Below are positions 33,008 through 45,197 of a DNA stretch of 64,000 bases, in pieces. The DNA comes from Pictodentalium vernedei (taxonomy: Eukaryota > Mollusca > Scaphopoda > Dentaliida > Dentaliidae). The notes under the pieces are model-generated. The model saw only the letters and a list, made by a program, of their open reading frames with translations. It was not told the origin of the DNA and searched no databases. The translations under genes and the position numbers were made by a program. The DNA lies in contig CM062294.1 of assembly GCA_031216915.1 (NCBI GenBank), positions 30,085,128 to 30,149,127 on the forward strand, written 5' to 3'. How positions within the stretch are numbered: position 1 is the stretch's first letter; each line of letters begins with the position of its first letter.

Positions 33008-34217
33008 CTAACCAACATATCGTGATAACGTCTCGTGCAGTTTAAAAATTTAATGGAGCAGTTCAAAAAGTGCCTCTGTGGGGTAGGGTGGGGAAGGGCA
33101 AAAATGATGGATTTCGTATGTATGTTTGTCTGTGTGTCTGCTATAGAAATAAATATGGGGCCATCCATAGTGCCCAAAATTGGCCTACTTTATGGCGGAG
33201 GTCATTGTCAGGTTTAAAAAAGTGCAGGGGTGGGATTGGAGAGGGGCACCAAAAGCTATGACCAATTTGTTTTTTACTGATATAGATCCTCAAAGGGGTC
33301 TACTAGTGGTGACTTCTTATCCGGAATCTTAAAGGTTTCAAAAAATTGCCGGTGGTGGTGTTGGCGAGGGGCAAAACTTGTGGATTTTGTGTGTATGTCT
33401 GTATGACCACTATAAAAAGGCATACGGAGCCACCCACAGTGCACAAGCTGATTCTGCTAGGTTTTTTTTTCTACACCCGGAGTCATGGAATGAAAAAGTC
33501 AGGATTGAAAAAGTGCCGGGGTGGGAAGAGTCACCCAATGTCATGACAATTTTTCTTTTCACCTCTATAGATCTTCAAAGGGGTCTACCTGAGGTCACTT
33601 TTTACCGGGAATATTATGGTGCGGTTAGGGCCGCTGGCCTGCCCAAGTTACTCTTTTGAAGTCAGGGCTGTGGTTTTATGAACTGTTTTTTCTTAGAAAT
33701 TTACCACACAGCATCGGGTAACCCTGCTAGTATTTGTTAAAACCTGTTTTGACTCATCATTTTCACACAGGTAACAATGTTGGGAAGCGGTTTAGTATGC
33801 CAGAATGCTCGAAATGCATCCCCACCCCCTCTTCCCCCCACAGAATTTCAAATTGCTCTGCGGCTCCTGGGTCAGCGTGTTTTCGGTGTCATTGTGGGGC
33901 ATGTCACGGTGTTATGTTCATGGAAGCAGGTGACTGTTTTGGACAAATCACGCGATAATGCCTCAGCTGTAGGGCCGTCGCTAGAGCCTTTTAATGGGGT
34001 GGGTGGGGGTGGGGGTGGGGGTGAGAGCCCTCGAAATTCCAACTGGGTAGTGGGCGCGTTCTTGACAAACTATTAGAACTGTAGATCTTCCTAATTCGGC
34101 AAGCACGGGACCATGGTTCGGCCCGACGTGAGAAAATTGTTAAATTTGGCATTCAAAGGAGCAATTTCCTTTCTTCTGGAGGATCAATTCCCACTTCAAC
34201 ATACCCCGAAAAGTTTG

Positions 34218-35484
34218 TTTTTTCTGATCAAATAACAAAATTCATCTTTTGAAAATTTCGATTTCTGTCCAATAACCTTTGAAAAACTATGCAGAATTAT
34301 AAAATGTTCTGCAAGTTTTAGCCAGTCGTTTATACCAAAGCTGCACAATTTAGAGAATTCCATCCATTCCTAGGCATTGATTACTGGGTCCCATTTTACC
34401 ATTAATATAGAACTTGTTCAGCACAGTACAGAAACACTGCTTCATTTCCCGGGGGTTGCCACGGGGGTATGGTGGTGGTGGGTGGGTGGGTGGGTGGATG
34501 GGGGTGCTTATAACACCAATTTAATTGATAACACCCTTGTAAAAAATAATAGTCAGCCTTTTCAACTTCTAATTTAAAAACAAAAACATTGCAGGAAACA
34601 TTTTGCCCCATTGACAGTTTTTGTTCCAGAGTGCATCAATTTTCGGTATCCTGAAAATTGGATGAAAACAAAAATGAATAATAATTGACCTGGTAGTTGG
34701 GGTATTCCATACATCGACCCATATGCAGTAAAATATTTTTATTTTTTTTTCGTACGTCCTGGCTGACAATGGAGTGGGAGGCAGTTGTCCTGGCTGACAA
34801 TTGGAGGGGGGGCAGTTGACCTGTCCACCCACTGGACTGGAGGGTAGTCGTCCTAGCTAATACACTTGGGGGAGTCATCCTAGCTTCCAAATACACTGGG
34901 GCAATTGTCCGACTGACCAATTTTGGACGGGGATGTGGGGGGGGGGGGGGGGGGTGGTGGGAGCACTTGTCCTACAACCTCAATTTTCTCCTATGTTCAA
35001 TTACCACTCATCAAATATAACCTGCTATTGAACATAATTTCTTTTGTTAATTAGTTAATGTGCTCCTATTGCCATAGCTGTGTGTAATCTGTGTGTTGAA
35101 TAAACATCGCAGTGATAACAATAGAGACTCACATATAGGATTACAACTAGTATAATGACAGACATGAATTAGTTGCTCGTTGGTGGAGAAAAATGGATGA
35201 AAATGATGCGAAATTAAAAAAAAACAGTGTCTGAATTTTTTGGGGGACGGCAAACATTTTTCTAGGGGCTGGGCGCCCCCCTCCACGCCCCCACCCCACC
35301 CTCCCCATCCCCACCCCGGTTGCAGGCCTACGATATCTCTTGCAACGTTTTGCTACTTTGTAGGGTATTCATCACTGACAGCTGAGCAGGGACGTCGCGA
35401 CAGGAGGGGGCGGTGTGTGTGTGTGGGGTGTGTTTGTGTGTCTACCCCCCCCCCCCACCCAATATTTGCCAAAATATCAGTAGT
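34218..35484. other. Left spacer between foldback arm and DIRS-like element
   Basis: No gene. Contains a repeat (34380-34465) matching 45770-45865 in ggtccyattttac, cagtacag/cagtaaac and cttcatttcccggggg/cttacttcccgggg. It also holds degenerate gtcctagctgacaa...gggg repeats (34755-34930), a G run at about 34936-34954 and a GT/C-rich stretch near 35400-35460. Confidence 0.5.
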
Positions 35485-35524
35485 TGGAAAATTAAAATTT
35501 TTTAGTAAATTTTGTTTCTTAACA

Positions 35525-35765
35525 TACCTACCACAATTGTTTACAATTGGCTGTAACATTAGTGCAAGCCCTACTTCGGAACTAACTCAAGCTTTTAGAA
35601 TCTTTTCCAAACGAGTTGGAAAAGTACTAGAGTGCAAAAGCACGAAAAAGATCGAAAAAAGGGTCGAGCGAGACCAGCGCTCGAAATTACAGGTACTCTC
35701 TCTCTCTGCACACCACTTGCGTTTACCGAGCGCATGCGCAACAACCGTGACGTCAATTCCGTATT
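35525..35765 (+). repeat. Left inverted terminal repeat of the DIRS-type element
   Basis: caattgtttacaattggctg through gagcgcatgcgcaacaaccg matches the complement of about 41150-41400. A ~50-base inverted flank (ttgtttcttaacatacctac and complement) brackets this end at about 35505 and 35860. Confidence 0.85.
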
Positions 35766-38700
35766 TCCTACAACGAGAAGTTTGTGATTTAGCGGGGAGC
35801 CATCGATATCAAAGATATCCCCAAGGAGGGTGGGCCTCCGGTAAACAATTGTGGTAGGTATGTTAAGAAACAAAATTTACTAAAAAAATTTAATTTCTTT
35901 TCAACCTACTCACAATTGTTTACAATTGGCTGAATAAACAATAGGAGGAGGTGAATCACATAACCAATACCAACAAGAGTAGCAGAAAGAAAAGCAAGGA
36001 TGGCAGAGAAACCTGTAATGAAGATAGAGAGAAGGTACCTGAAAAGAACAAGGCTGAGCGAAGCACAACCTCGATAAAAACAATTTTAACGAGGGTGCAC
36101 AACAGCCTGAGCAGCAACGAGAGGGCCTAGAGAATAAAGGTCCTCAGATTGCTGCTGAAGGTGGCGGAGATAAAAGGAGGAGAAGGTAGAAGCATTCCTC
36201 CAGTAAGCCGCATTCATAACATCCCGGGGCGAAACAGAATTGGAGAACGCCCAGGATGTAGAAATGGCACAAACCTCATGAGCATTAAACCAGTTCGAAA
36301 CAAGATCCGAAGCAGACAAGCGGTAATAAGCCAGCTTGATTGCAAGACAGATCCACCTGGAAATAGAATGGGAAGAGATAGACTGCCTCTTAGGAATGAG
36401 AGACAGAAAGAATCTCTTCCGACCCCTCCTAATGAACTGAGTGCGAGTAATGTAAGTCTTGATCGCACGAACAGGACAAAGAAGAGGCCTCCGACCATCT
36501 ACAGCAGGGGGAGCCCGAATGCAGATGGGAGGAGGTACCGAATCAGGAAGTTGATTCTTAGCCAGAAAAGAGCAATCAGTAGTGAAGGTGACACTGTTAG
36601 CCTCATTTCGGAAGAAGGCAGAATCAACAGATAGCGCATGAAGCTCACTGACTCGACGAGCAGAAGCAAACGCTAGAAGAAAAAGCCGTCTTATAGGTGA
36701 GAAAACGCATGTCGGTCTCAGATAAAGGCTCGAATGGCGCCCCCCCCCCCCCCCCCCCCCCCACCAAACAGTGCAACAACCATGCCAAGTTCCACTTGGG
36801 TGTAAGACGCAAAACTCAAGGCCTCTTCAAAGAAAAATGCCGAAGGAGTTTGGAGAGAAAAAGATTACGACCGATGCACCGCTTTCCCACATAAGAGAAA
36901 GTATCAGACAGCATAGACCGATAGCCGTTAATCGTAATAGGCTGGAGGCCCTTGGAGTCAAAAAGATATACCAGAAAATCCGCAATTTGAGCGATTGACG
37001 GATCACGGTAATTCACATTGTTGAGACGCCCGGGAATGTGTCGAATGGACACCCGAGCGTTCACATCCCGCGCCAACAGAAGAAGATCCCGAGACAGCCG
37101 ATACATGGGAATCGAATGTGTGCCTCCTTGATTCCGTATGTAGGCCACTACTGTCGAATTGTCCGAAAGAAGTAGGACAATATGGTCAGACAGATGAGGG
37201 ATCCAAAGCCGAAAACTCAACAGAAGAGCAAGGAGCTCCTTCTGGTTGATATGAAGGCCCACCTGCTCGCTGTCCCACTCGCCGTGAGTAGACAGACCGA
37301 TAGGATCCAACGTCGCACCCCTGCCCCGATCGCTGGCATCCGCAGTAAGGGTGCGATCGGCCAAAGGAAGATCCAACGGAACACCCTGTGTCAGCCAGGG
37401 AATATCGGCCCAAGGGCGAAGGTGACAAAGCAGAGACCGAGGAATAGTGAGCCTGAGTTCCAGGTCCAGCGGATCTACATTCGGACGCCATTGATCCAAC
37501 AGGAAGTGTTGGAGAGGTCGGACAAACAAGCGACCGAGCGAGCGGAATGAGATCTGTCACCGAACCGCAAAGGCCCAGCATCCGAAGGAAAGTCCTGGAC
37601 GAGACCGAGGAAGATTGAAGCAGGTTCCGAGTCAAGGCGGAAAGAATCGTCGCCCGAGCGTAGGGGACCGACACTACATTGTGAAGAGTGTCGAAATCCA
37701 TCTCCAAATGACGGAATCGCTGAGAAGGAAGAAGATCCTACTTCTCGCGATTGACTCTGCAACCCAGCGACGCTAGCAGGCAAAGAAACTGCCAGACATC
37801 GAACTCCAGAACAGCAGCATCGTGGTGCCGTTGGAGGATGTCGTCTAGGTAGGCTGACGAAGTCACTGCCGACTGAGTGCGGTGGAAAGCAAGCACATGT
37901 GACATCATTCGGGTGAAGGCCCAAGGAGCCAGATTCAAACCGAACGGAAGAGCTCTGAATTGATAAACTCGATCCCGAAACGAGAACCGAAGGTTTTTCC
38001 GTGACGCCAGATGAATGGGTACATGGAAGTAGGCATCCTTCAGGCCGATACTGGCAGCAAAGTCGCCCCGATGAACTGAACGTCGGACCGACCGGAAAGT
38101 CTCCATACTGAAACGAGGAGCGATTATGTACTCGTTCAGGATACTCAGATCGATGACAGGACGATATTGGCCGTTTCTCTTCGGCACCAAGAAAAGTCTC
38201 GAGTAAAACCCCGGTGAAAGGGTGTTCCTGACCACCTCGATCGCCCCTTTGGAGAGGAGATTGTCGATCTCCTGCCCCAGAAGGTCCCGACGCAGAGAAT
38301 CGGAAGGGACCTGAGTCGGAGGGGGCACCCGAGATAAACTGGGGTGCCGATGGAAGGACAGTCGCAGACCGGATTGAATGACGTCGAGGACCCAAGAGTC
38401 CGACGTTATCTCTGTCCAACGGTCGTAAAACAGCGACAGCCTTCCCCCGACTGGAGGCGAATCGAGGTGAGAACCTTCACTTGCGGCCTCGACGAGGCCC
38501 CTGAGGAGAAACCACCTCGGGAAGTGACAGAGTACTGAGACTTTCCTGCCTGAGGCTGCCAGCGAGCCTGGCCACGTCGTCGCTTCTTATGTGCAGAAGG
38601 AGCAGACGGAGCCGAAGGCGTATCCGACGAGGCAGACGCAGCAGCACGCTTGGCGGGCCTGGAACGGCCCCCATCCGCAGCAGCAGGTTGGTCAAGCTGT

Positions 38701-41149
38701 CGCAGCAAAAGCTGGTCCTTCGAATGACGAAGAACTTCGCCACGAACAGCTTCCACGGAACCATGGAACAACTGAGGTCCCACCAAAGAGGCAGACCTCA
38801 GAACAGCACGTTGCTCAGAAGGAAGGGATGGTAAAGTATCCAACACCGCATCCCGGCGTGCCAGCTCCAAATTAGCCGTGTTAGAGGCGTGAGCGTGTGT
38901 CAAGTTCATAAGAGCCTGTGACAAAACGCGAAAAGGCGCCTGAGCGTCATCAAACTCCCCTGGTGAAAAATATTCAGCCAGAGCAGCGACGACATGGTCC
39001 GCGAGAGATAACATACCCAGCATCTCTCGGGACAGGCCCACCATAGACTCAACTACCGACATCGGGAGAACTGCCGACTTAGGCTTAGTCAACCCGAGGG
39101 AAGAAGAATCCTCATCCACAGTAGTCATCCCTTGGAAGACTGGTGGACAGACGGAATCGTAAACACGAAACCGCGATGGAGGCAGAAAGGCGTCAGCTCT
39201 AGAAAAGAAGGAACCCTTGAGGGCCTTAGAACGCATTTTGGCGTCTAAGCCCTGGAAGGACTCAACAACCTGAGACGATTGCAGAGGACGCAAAGCCCCT
39301 GAGCTAGAAGGCTCAACAGGGTTACGACGCTCCACAGTGGACCGCGGCCGGACGGTCACAGAAGGCTGGTCAGAAGGTTGAACGTCCGGCAATAAGCCAA
39401 AGACGAAATCCAAAGCCTGCCCCAAGACTGACGAGGGGGGGGGGGGGCATCACCTTCAAGATACTCGTCATCCTCCGTAGCAGAGGAGACGTAGCCCAAC
39501 TCGGGCTGACCAGCAGAAACCTCCTGTGAATACTGTGCAGTATCCAAGGGGCCAGGCGAGACATCTCGGCAACCGACCAAATGAGGTTGTGCCTCAGGAG
39601 GCACAGGGAGGCCAACTTGAGGGTTGCCAGAAAGCAACCGGGTGAGCGCCAAAACGGCCTGACGCAGGTCACCCTGAGAATCCGTCGCAGCAGCATCGCC
39701 CGACGAAGTGTCCTCCCAATGGACCCTTCTGGTAGAACCCAAATCCTCAGAAGAGACCGACGTCGATCGGCAGACAGAATAGGGATACGGTGAGAAGACA
39801 CCGAAGGATAGTCCCGATTGTGACGCCCAGGGGCCATCACTGACCTCTCCGAAACAGAAGGTCCTGCCTGCAAATCCTCTAAAGAGACCGACGGCGCACG
39901 TCGATCGGTAGCTGGACCTAGGACACGGTGAGAAGACACCGGAGGATTGTCCCAAGAATGACAGGAACCTGTCATTGGTCTCTGCGCGGCAGACGGCCCC
40001 AACTGCCCATCCTCTCAGACCGACAGCAAGCATCGATCGACACCCAGACTCGGAACACAGTGAGGAATCACCGTAGGAAGGTTCCGAGAGTGACAGCTAA
40101 CAGGGCTGTCACTGACCGCTGCCGAACAGCAGGCCCTGGATGCCAACGTCCCAACACCATCCCGCTAGGCGGCACACTAGCAGGGGAAGGAGGAACAATA
40201 AACGATTCACTCGAGGGACGAGGAATCGCTGCCGAAGCGACCGACCGGCTCAACCGACTAGGAGCAAACCTAGCCAGATGAGACGGAACAGACAGCAAAC
40301 CCGCACAGCCCCGCCGCGAGGCTAGGGGAGGCTGAGAGCACACAGACACACCAGCAGATACAGCCTCGGTCCCCCGAGACTGCAGACCATCCCCAGAGGA
40401 GATGGAAGAGCTACAATCAGACAGAATAGGATCTGGAGTAACAACTTCCTCAGCAACAGTCGACGGTGTGGGAGGCAGATCGGAGAGGGTCACCGAGCTG
40501 ACCTCAGAGAAGCTCTCTACGAAAACAGACACCTCAAGAGTGACAGCAGAAGACAAAGAGACCACGGTCTCCTCGTCAGGTATCACTGAACTAGCACCGT
40601 CAACAGTTGCAGAGGAACTCGCCACAGAAGACAGATCAGAATCCTGTGTGACAGAGTCACCACGTGCACCAGCACAAATGTCTGCGGCTACCCTTACCCC
40701 GAGAACGAGGGGTTCTAGCTCTGGACAGAACCACCTTGTTAACAGAAGCCCAGAATTTTGAGGACCAAACCCACAAATACCACATGATTGGGCCTGAGTG
40801 CAATTGTTACAAGTGACACAATGTGGAATGAGAGTCGTCCACATGCTTCACCTGCAAGCAAGAGGTACAAGGAATAGTCTTTGGCATTATATTAAAGTAA
40901 TCAAGCTTCCCGCCGACGGAAAACAGCACGAAGGTCGTGTTCACACGTGGGGGAAAAACAAGATGAAGTGTGAAGAAACAAGCAATAATGATAAAAATTA
41001 ACATTAATCAATAATAATTTTAATAGCTTGACAAAAGGATACAATCCACTTGCACACTAAGAATGTAGAAAACACATTTAATAAGTTGTTCACGAAGAAT
41101 AAACAGCAAAGTAGCACGAGTCACAAAAATTTCCGACCATGTACAAATG

Positions 41150-41400
41150 GCGGAAATAAAAGGAATTGACTTCACGGTTGTTGCGCATGCGCTCGGTAAA
41201 CGCAAGAGGTGTGCAGAGAGAGAGTACCTATAATTTCGAGCGCTGGTCTCGCTCGACCCTTTTTCGATCTTTTTCGTGCTTTTGCACTCTAGTACTTTTC
41301 CAACTCGTTTGGAAAAGATTCTAAAAGCTTGAGTTAGTTCCGAAGTAGGGCTTGCACTTATGTTACAGCCAATTGTAAACAATTGTGAGTAGGTTGAAAA
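41150..41400 (-). repeat. Right inverted terminal repeat of the DIRS-type element
   Basis: This is the inverted copy of 35525-35765, sharing gttgcgcatgcgctcggtaa and tcgagcgctggtctcgctcg. The inner side borders the gag-like region. Confidence 0.85.
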
Positions 41401-41420
41401 GAAATCGGAGGGAAAAAATA

Positions 41421-41832
41421 TCAACAGTTGGACATTTAAAACTACTGAGTGTATAATACAATTAACTAACAAACATATATTCTTGCGACAGGAGGACCAC
41501 AATGAGGACAAATTCCGACTACCGAAACCTTCGGGTGAAAATCGGGTCGAAGGATTCCAACTGAACATATAACTACACATGCAGTCTCCACGTTACACGT
41601 TTTTTCAACAGCCGCTGAGAGTCTAGGGGAGATAATTTGTGCCTGTGAAATGCTAAAAAAAACTTTTCCTAAAAACGATTTTCCAAGCCTTTAAATTAAA
41701 CCAAATTCAAGCCGATAAACGGGGTGCCCAAGTTACAAAAATAAAAGACGAAAAATATTCGCTAGCCTACGAAACTGTCGGGATAATAGTAAACAATTTC
41801 GACATTTTCCCGCCCTAAATCGGTCCAAATGA
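41421..41832. other. Right spacer between DIRS-like element and foldback arm
   Basis: AT-rich with no gene. aaatatcaacagttggacat beside the element resembles aatatcagtagttggaaaat at 35475 on the other side, perhaps traces of the original insertion site. Confidence 0.4.
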
Positions 41833-43064
41833 AACTTTTTGAGGTATTCTGAAGTGGGGATTGACACTCCAGTAGCCAGGAAATTGCTCCTTTTAATGTC
41901 AAATTTAACAATTTTCTCACGTCGAGCCGAACCATGGTCGGCCCGGCGCGACCGTGCTCACCGAATTAAGAATATCTACAGTTTTAAAAGTTTGTCAAGA
42001 ACGCGCCAACTACCCAGTTGGAATTTCGAGGGCTCTCACCCCCCCCCCCCCCACCCCAACCCCCTATTAAAAGGCTCTAGCGACGGTCCTACAGCTGAGG
42101 CATTATCGCGTGATTTGTTCAAAACAGTCACCTGCTTCCATGAACATAACACCGTGACATGCCCCACAATGACACCGAAAACATGCTGACCCAGGAGCCG
42201 CAGAGCAATTTGAAATTCTGTGGGAGGAAGAGGGGGTGGGGGATGCATTTCGAGCATTCTGGCGTACTAAACTGCTTCCCAACATTGTTACCTGAGTGAA
42301 AATTATGAGTCAAAACAGGTTTTAACAAATACTAGCAGGGTTACCCGATGCTGTACGGTGAATTTCTAAGAACAAAAACAGTTCATAAAACCACAGCCCT
42401 GACTTCAAAAGAGTACTAACTTGGGCAGGCCTGTGGCCTTAACCGCACCATAATATTCCCGGTAAAAAGTTACCTCAGGTAGACCCCTTTGAAGATCTAT
42501 ATAGGTGAAAAGAAAAATTGTCATAACATTGGGTGAATCTCCCAACCCCGGCACTTTTTCAATCCTGACTTTTTCAATCTATGACTCCCGGAGTAGAAAA
42601 AAACCCTAGCAGAACCAGCTTGTGCACTGTGGGTGGCTCCGTATGCCTTTTTATAGTGGTCATACAGACATACACACAAAATTCACAAGTTTTGCCCCTC
42701 CCCAACACCACCACCGGCAATTTTTTGAAACCTTTAAGATTCCTGATAAGAAGTCACCACTAGTAGACCCCTTTGAGGACCTATATCAGTAAAAAACAAA
42801 TTGGTCATAGCTGTTGGTGCCCATCTCCAATCCCACCCCTGTACTTTTTTAAACCTGACAATGACCTCCGCCATAAAGTAGGCCAATTTTGGGCACTATG
42901 GATGGCCCCCATATTCATTTCTATAGCAGACACACAGACAAACAAACATACATACGAAATCCATCATTTTTGCCCTTCCCCACCCTACCCCACAGAGGTA
43001 CTTTTTTGAACTGCTCCATTAAATTTTTAAACTTCACGAGACGTTTTCCCGAGATGTTGGTTAG

Positions 43065-44154
43065 CAGTGATGCGGACCGTACCGGACCGCCAATGGTGTT
43101 CCAGTCCGGTTCGGTCCAAAAAATCGCGGTCCGATATTCGGGCAGGCACTCCATTTTTTTCTAGATGGACCGGTCCAAGGCGGTCCAATTCAGGAACACA
43201 GGTCTCTCTCTTTGCTCTTTGGAGTGTGTGTGTGTGGGAGTGTGTGTGGGGTGGGGGGGGGGGGGGCTACACAATGCGCAGGGCCAACCATGTTTTGGTC
43301 CTGCGGGAGGAAAATTTGAAAATGTAAGCTGAAAATACACGATTTCCGCCTATTGCAGCATTGCTCGGACACACAACGCGCAGGGCCAAGCATGGTTTGG
43401 CCCTGCGGGAGGAGATTTTGAAAAAGCAAGCTGAAAATACGCGATTTTCGCCTATTGCAGCATTGCTCGAACAATATCAGCTGGTATCGGACCTATATAT
43501 GTGGGAGGAGCGCGGGGGACATAACATGTAATGCCCCCCCCCCCGAAAAACTTTGTGGGGCACACGCCCCCCCCCCCCCCCCCCCCATGATCTGCGCCCA
43601 TGGTCCAATTCAATAGGGTCACCACACCAGACCTACCAGATGAAATACAGGGACCAAGTTACTACCAACTAAATAGTTTCCATGTGCACATAATCCAGAT
43701 CGGGGTTTATAGAAATAGATACACAATACACATTGAACTTCTTTGCCGACAAAGGAATTGAATGACAGCTTCTTGTCACCGAATTTGAGCGTTCGCTATT
43801 TTGGGAACTTTTTTGTAGAACCGCTCATCGCTGATACCGACACCCGTGACAGGAATCACAGGATGCAGGTGGTTGATTGGTGACAGATTGGCTCAATATA
43901 GTTGACTGTTACTTCAAATTTACTCGGCTTCAGTGTATTTACCGTCTATCAAGATTATCAGTTTGTGTATCAATTGGGAGAGTGCAAAACTTCCCTTTGT
44001 GTCTCCCTGGACCGGTCCCTTGGACCGCCCCGGACCTGTCCAGCGTACCTGTGTACCTGTACAGCAGGGACGGCCCGGTCCTCATCGGACCGTACCGCTG
44101 ACCACGCCTGGACCGGTACCGGACCGTTTGTTTGCGGTCCGGTCCGCAACACTA
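43065..44154. mobile_element. hAT-like element in the right arm, same 8-bp TSD
   Basis: TTGGTTAG (the complement of CTAACCAA) flanks it at 43057-43064 and 44155-44162. It is 1090 bases against 1100 in the left arm and is its reverse complement. The same element at the same target in both arms means one insertion predates the inverted arrangement or was copied between arms. Confidence 0.8.
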
Positions 44155-44474
44155 TTGGTTAGCGTGTCATATTTCAATATTAAAACACAACTTGTTTGTA
44201 ACAGTACAGTAAACAATCAACACTGCCCATTTGACATTTTCGTGGGAAAAAATCTTATTTATTTTGCGTGATTACAAAGGATCGAAAAAAGTCGCGTGAA
44301 GCGCATACAAAACAATCTCTCAGCGGGATTCTTTGTCTGAAGCTGTGTGCCTGCATCAAGTTTATCTTGCTTTTTTCTCAAGGTTATGTCCCATTGTTCG
44401 CGTTTGTAACGACTCAACTGATTGGCTCGTGGAGCGTATTGCATCGTGGGATTTTAGCATCATCCTGAATAATT

Positions 44475-45010
44475 ATGGTCGATGCAGGGTAGGACAAATT
44501 ATTTTAGGTTCATCCTCAATTAATATAGGATGAACCTCAAATATTTATGTCGAACCTGGTTCAACATGAAGCAATAATTATGGTCCATCCAGCGTCGGAC
44601 AAATTATTTCAGGTTCATCCTCAATTAATATAGGATGAACCTCAAATATTGATGTCGAACCTGGTTCAACATGAAAGAATAATTATGGTCCATCCAGGGT
44701 CGGACAAATTATTTCAGGTTCATCCTCAATTATTATAGGATGAACCTGAAGTATTTATGTCGAACCTGGTTCAACATGAAACAATAATTATAGTCGATCC
44801 AGGGTCGGACAAATTATTTCAGGTTCATCCTCAATTAATATAGGATGAACCTGAAATATTTATGCCGGACCTGGTTCAACATGAAACAATAGTTATGGTC
44901 CATCCAGGGTCGGACAAATTATTTTAGGTTCATCCTCAATTAATATACGATGAACCTGAAATATTTATGTCGAACCTGGTTCAACATGAAGCAATAATTA
45001 TAGTCCATCC
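44475..45010 (-). repeat. 105-bp tandem array in the right arm
   Basis: This is the mirror of 31081-31595. Units carry gtcgaacctggttcaacatg and the aggttcatcctcaattaata/taggatgaacct pair. Confidence 0.85.
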
Positions 45011-45197
45011 AGGGTCGGACAAATTATTGATCGCGTACGAGAGGGTCATAAATATTATTTTAGGATGAACCTGAAATAATATAGGATGAACCTGAAATAA
45101 TATAGGTTGAACCTCGAATAATATAGGATGAACCTCAAATAATATAGTATGTACCTCAATAATTATTTTCGAACCTGTTCGTACGCCATAAGTTATC

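Larger units (their letters stand above)
30849..34217 (+). repeat. Left arm of the foldback element
   Basis: From outside in: GGTTCATCC motifs in short repeats (to about 31000); cctctcgtacgcgatcaata; the 105-bp array; a spacer (31600-31900); the hAT-like insertion; degenerate ~270-bp direct repeats with cctcaaaggggtctac (about 33200-33600); and a block ending with gaccatggttcggcccgacg. Overlapping open frames in the GGACCGG-rich parts are compositional. Confidence 0.85.
35485..41420 (-). mobile_element. DIRS-type tyrosine-recombinase retroelement, fossil
   Basis: Read on the minus strand, the parts occur in DIRS order. A gag-like region (about 38.4-40.85 kb) comes first, then reverse transcriptase (about 37.7-38.3 kb). 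RNase H follows (about 37.0-37.5 kb, with a DNSTVVAYI block), and last a tyrosine recombinase (about 36.1-36.9 kb). The ends are inverted, not direct, repeats of roughly 230 bases (about 35525-35765 and 41150-41400), and a further short inverted copy lies inside the left end, as DIRS elements use. It is broken, with several breaks (about four or more), but all parts are present, so it is not very old. Its composition is clearly more GC-rich than its surroundings. Confidence 0.85.
30849..45190. mobile_element. Giant 14.3-kb foldback element with 3.36-kb inverted arms
   Basis: The outer ends are TATGGCGTACGAACAGG and its inverted copy CCTGTTCGTACGCCATA. AGTTATC is duplicated exactly outside them (30842-30848 and 45191-45197). 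The arms 30849-34217 and 41833-45190 match in reverse complement along their whole length, clearly stronger outside than at the inner edges. Both arms hold a 105-bp tandem array, a 1.1-kb hAT-like insertion and tandem-like inner sequence. No transposase was found. A 7-bp duplication with very long, repeat-bearing inverted ends recalls foldback and Galileo-type P-superfamily elements of flies. That is analogy only. A large inverted duplication by other means, or assembly of two haplotypes, is the main alternative. Confidence 0.7.
41833..45190 (-). repeat. Right arm of the foldback element
   Basis: The reverse complement of 30849-34217 with scattered substitutions and small indels, in the same internal order: inner block, ~270-bp degenerate repeats, hAT-like insertion, spacer, 105-bp array and GGTTCATCC motifs. 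Homology is looser near the inner edge (about 41833-42010). Confidence 0.85.

Noticed and set aside
31790-33177. Overlapping open frames around 31850-32170 and 32761-33177 (and mirrors at 43.0-44.3 kb)
   Set aside because: They come from ggaccggtcc-rich non-coding repeat ends, run in several frames on both strands at once, and match no protein pattern.
36086-40761. Several plus-strand open frames of 70-160 codons
   Set aside because: They lie antisense to the DIRS-type fossil, whose GC-rich codons leave few stops on the other strand. They have Arg-rich, featureless translations.
30849-45190. Polinton/Maverick or other large virus-like element
   Set aside because: The duplication is 7 bases and not 6, and the ends do not begin AG. 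No polymerase B, integrase, ATPase or capsid genes are present, and the arms are non-coding.
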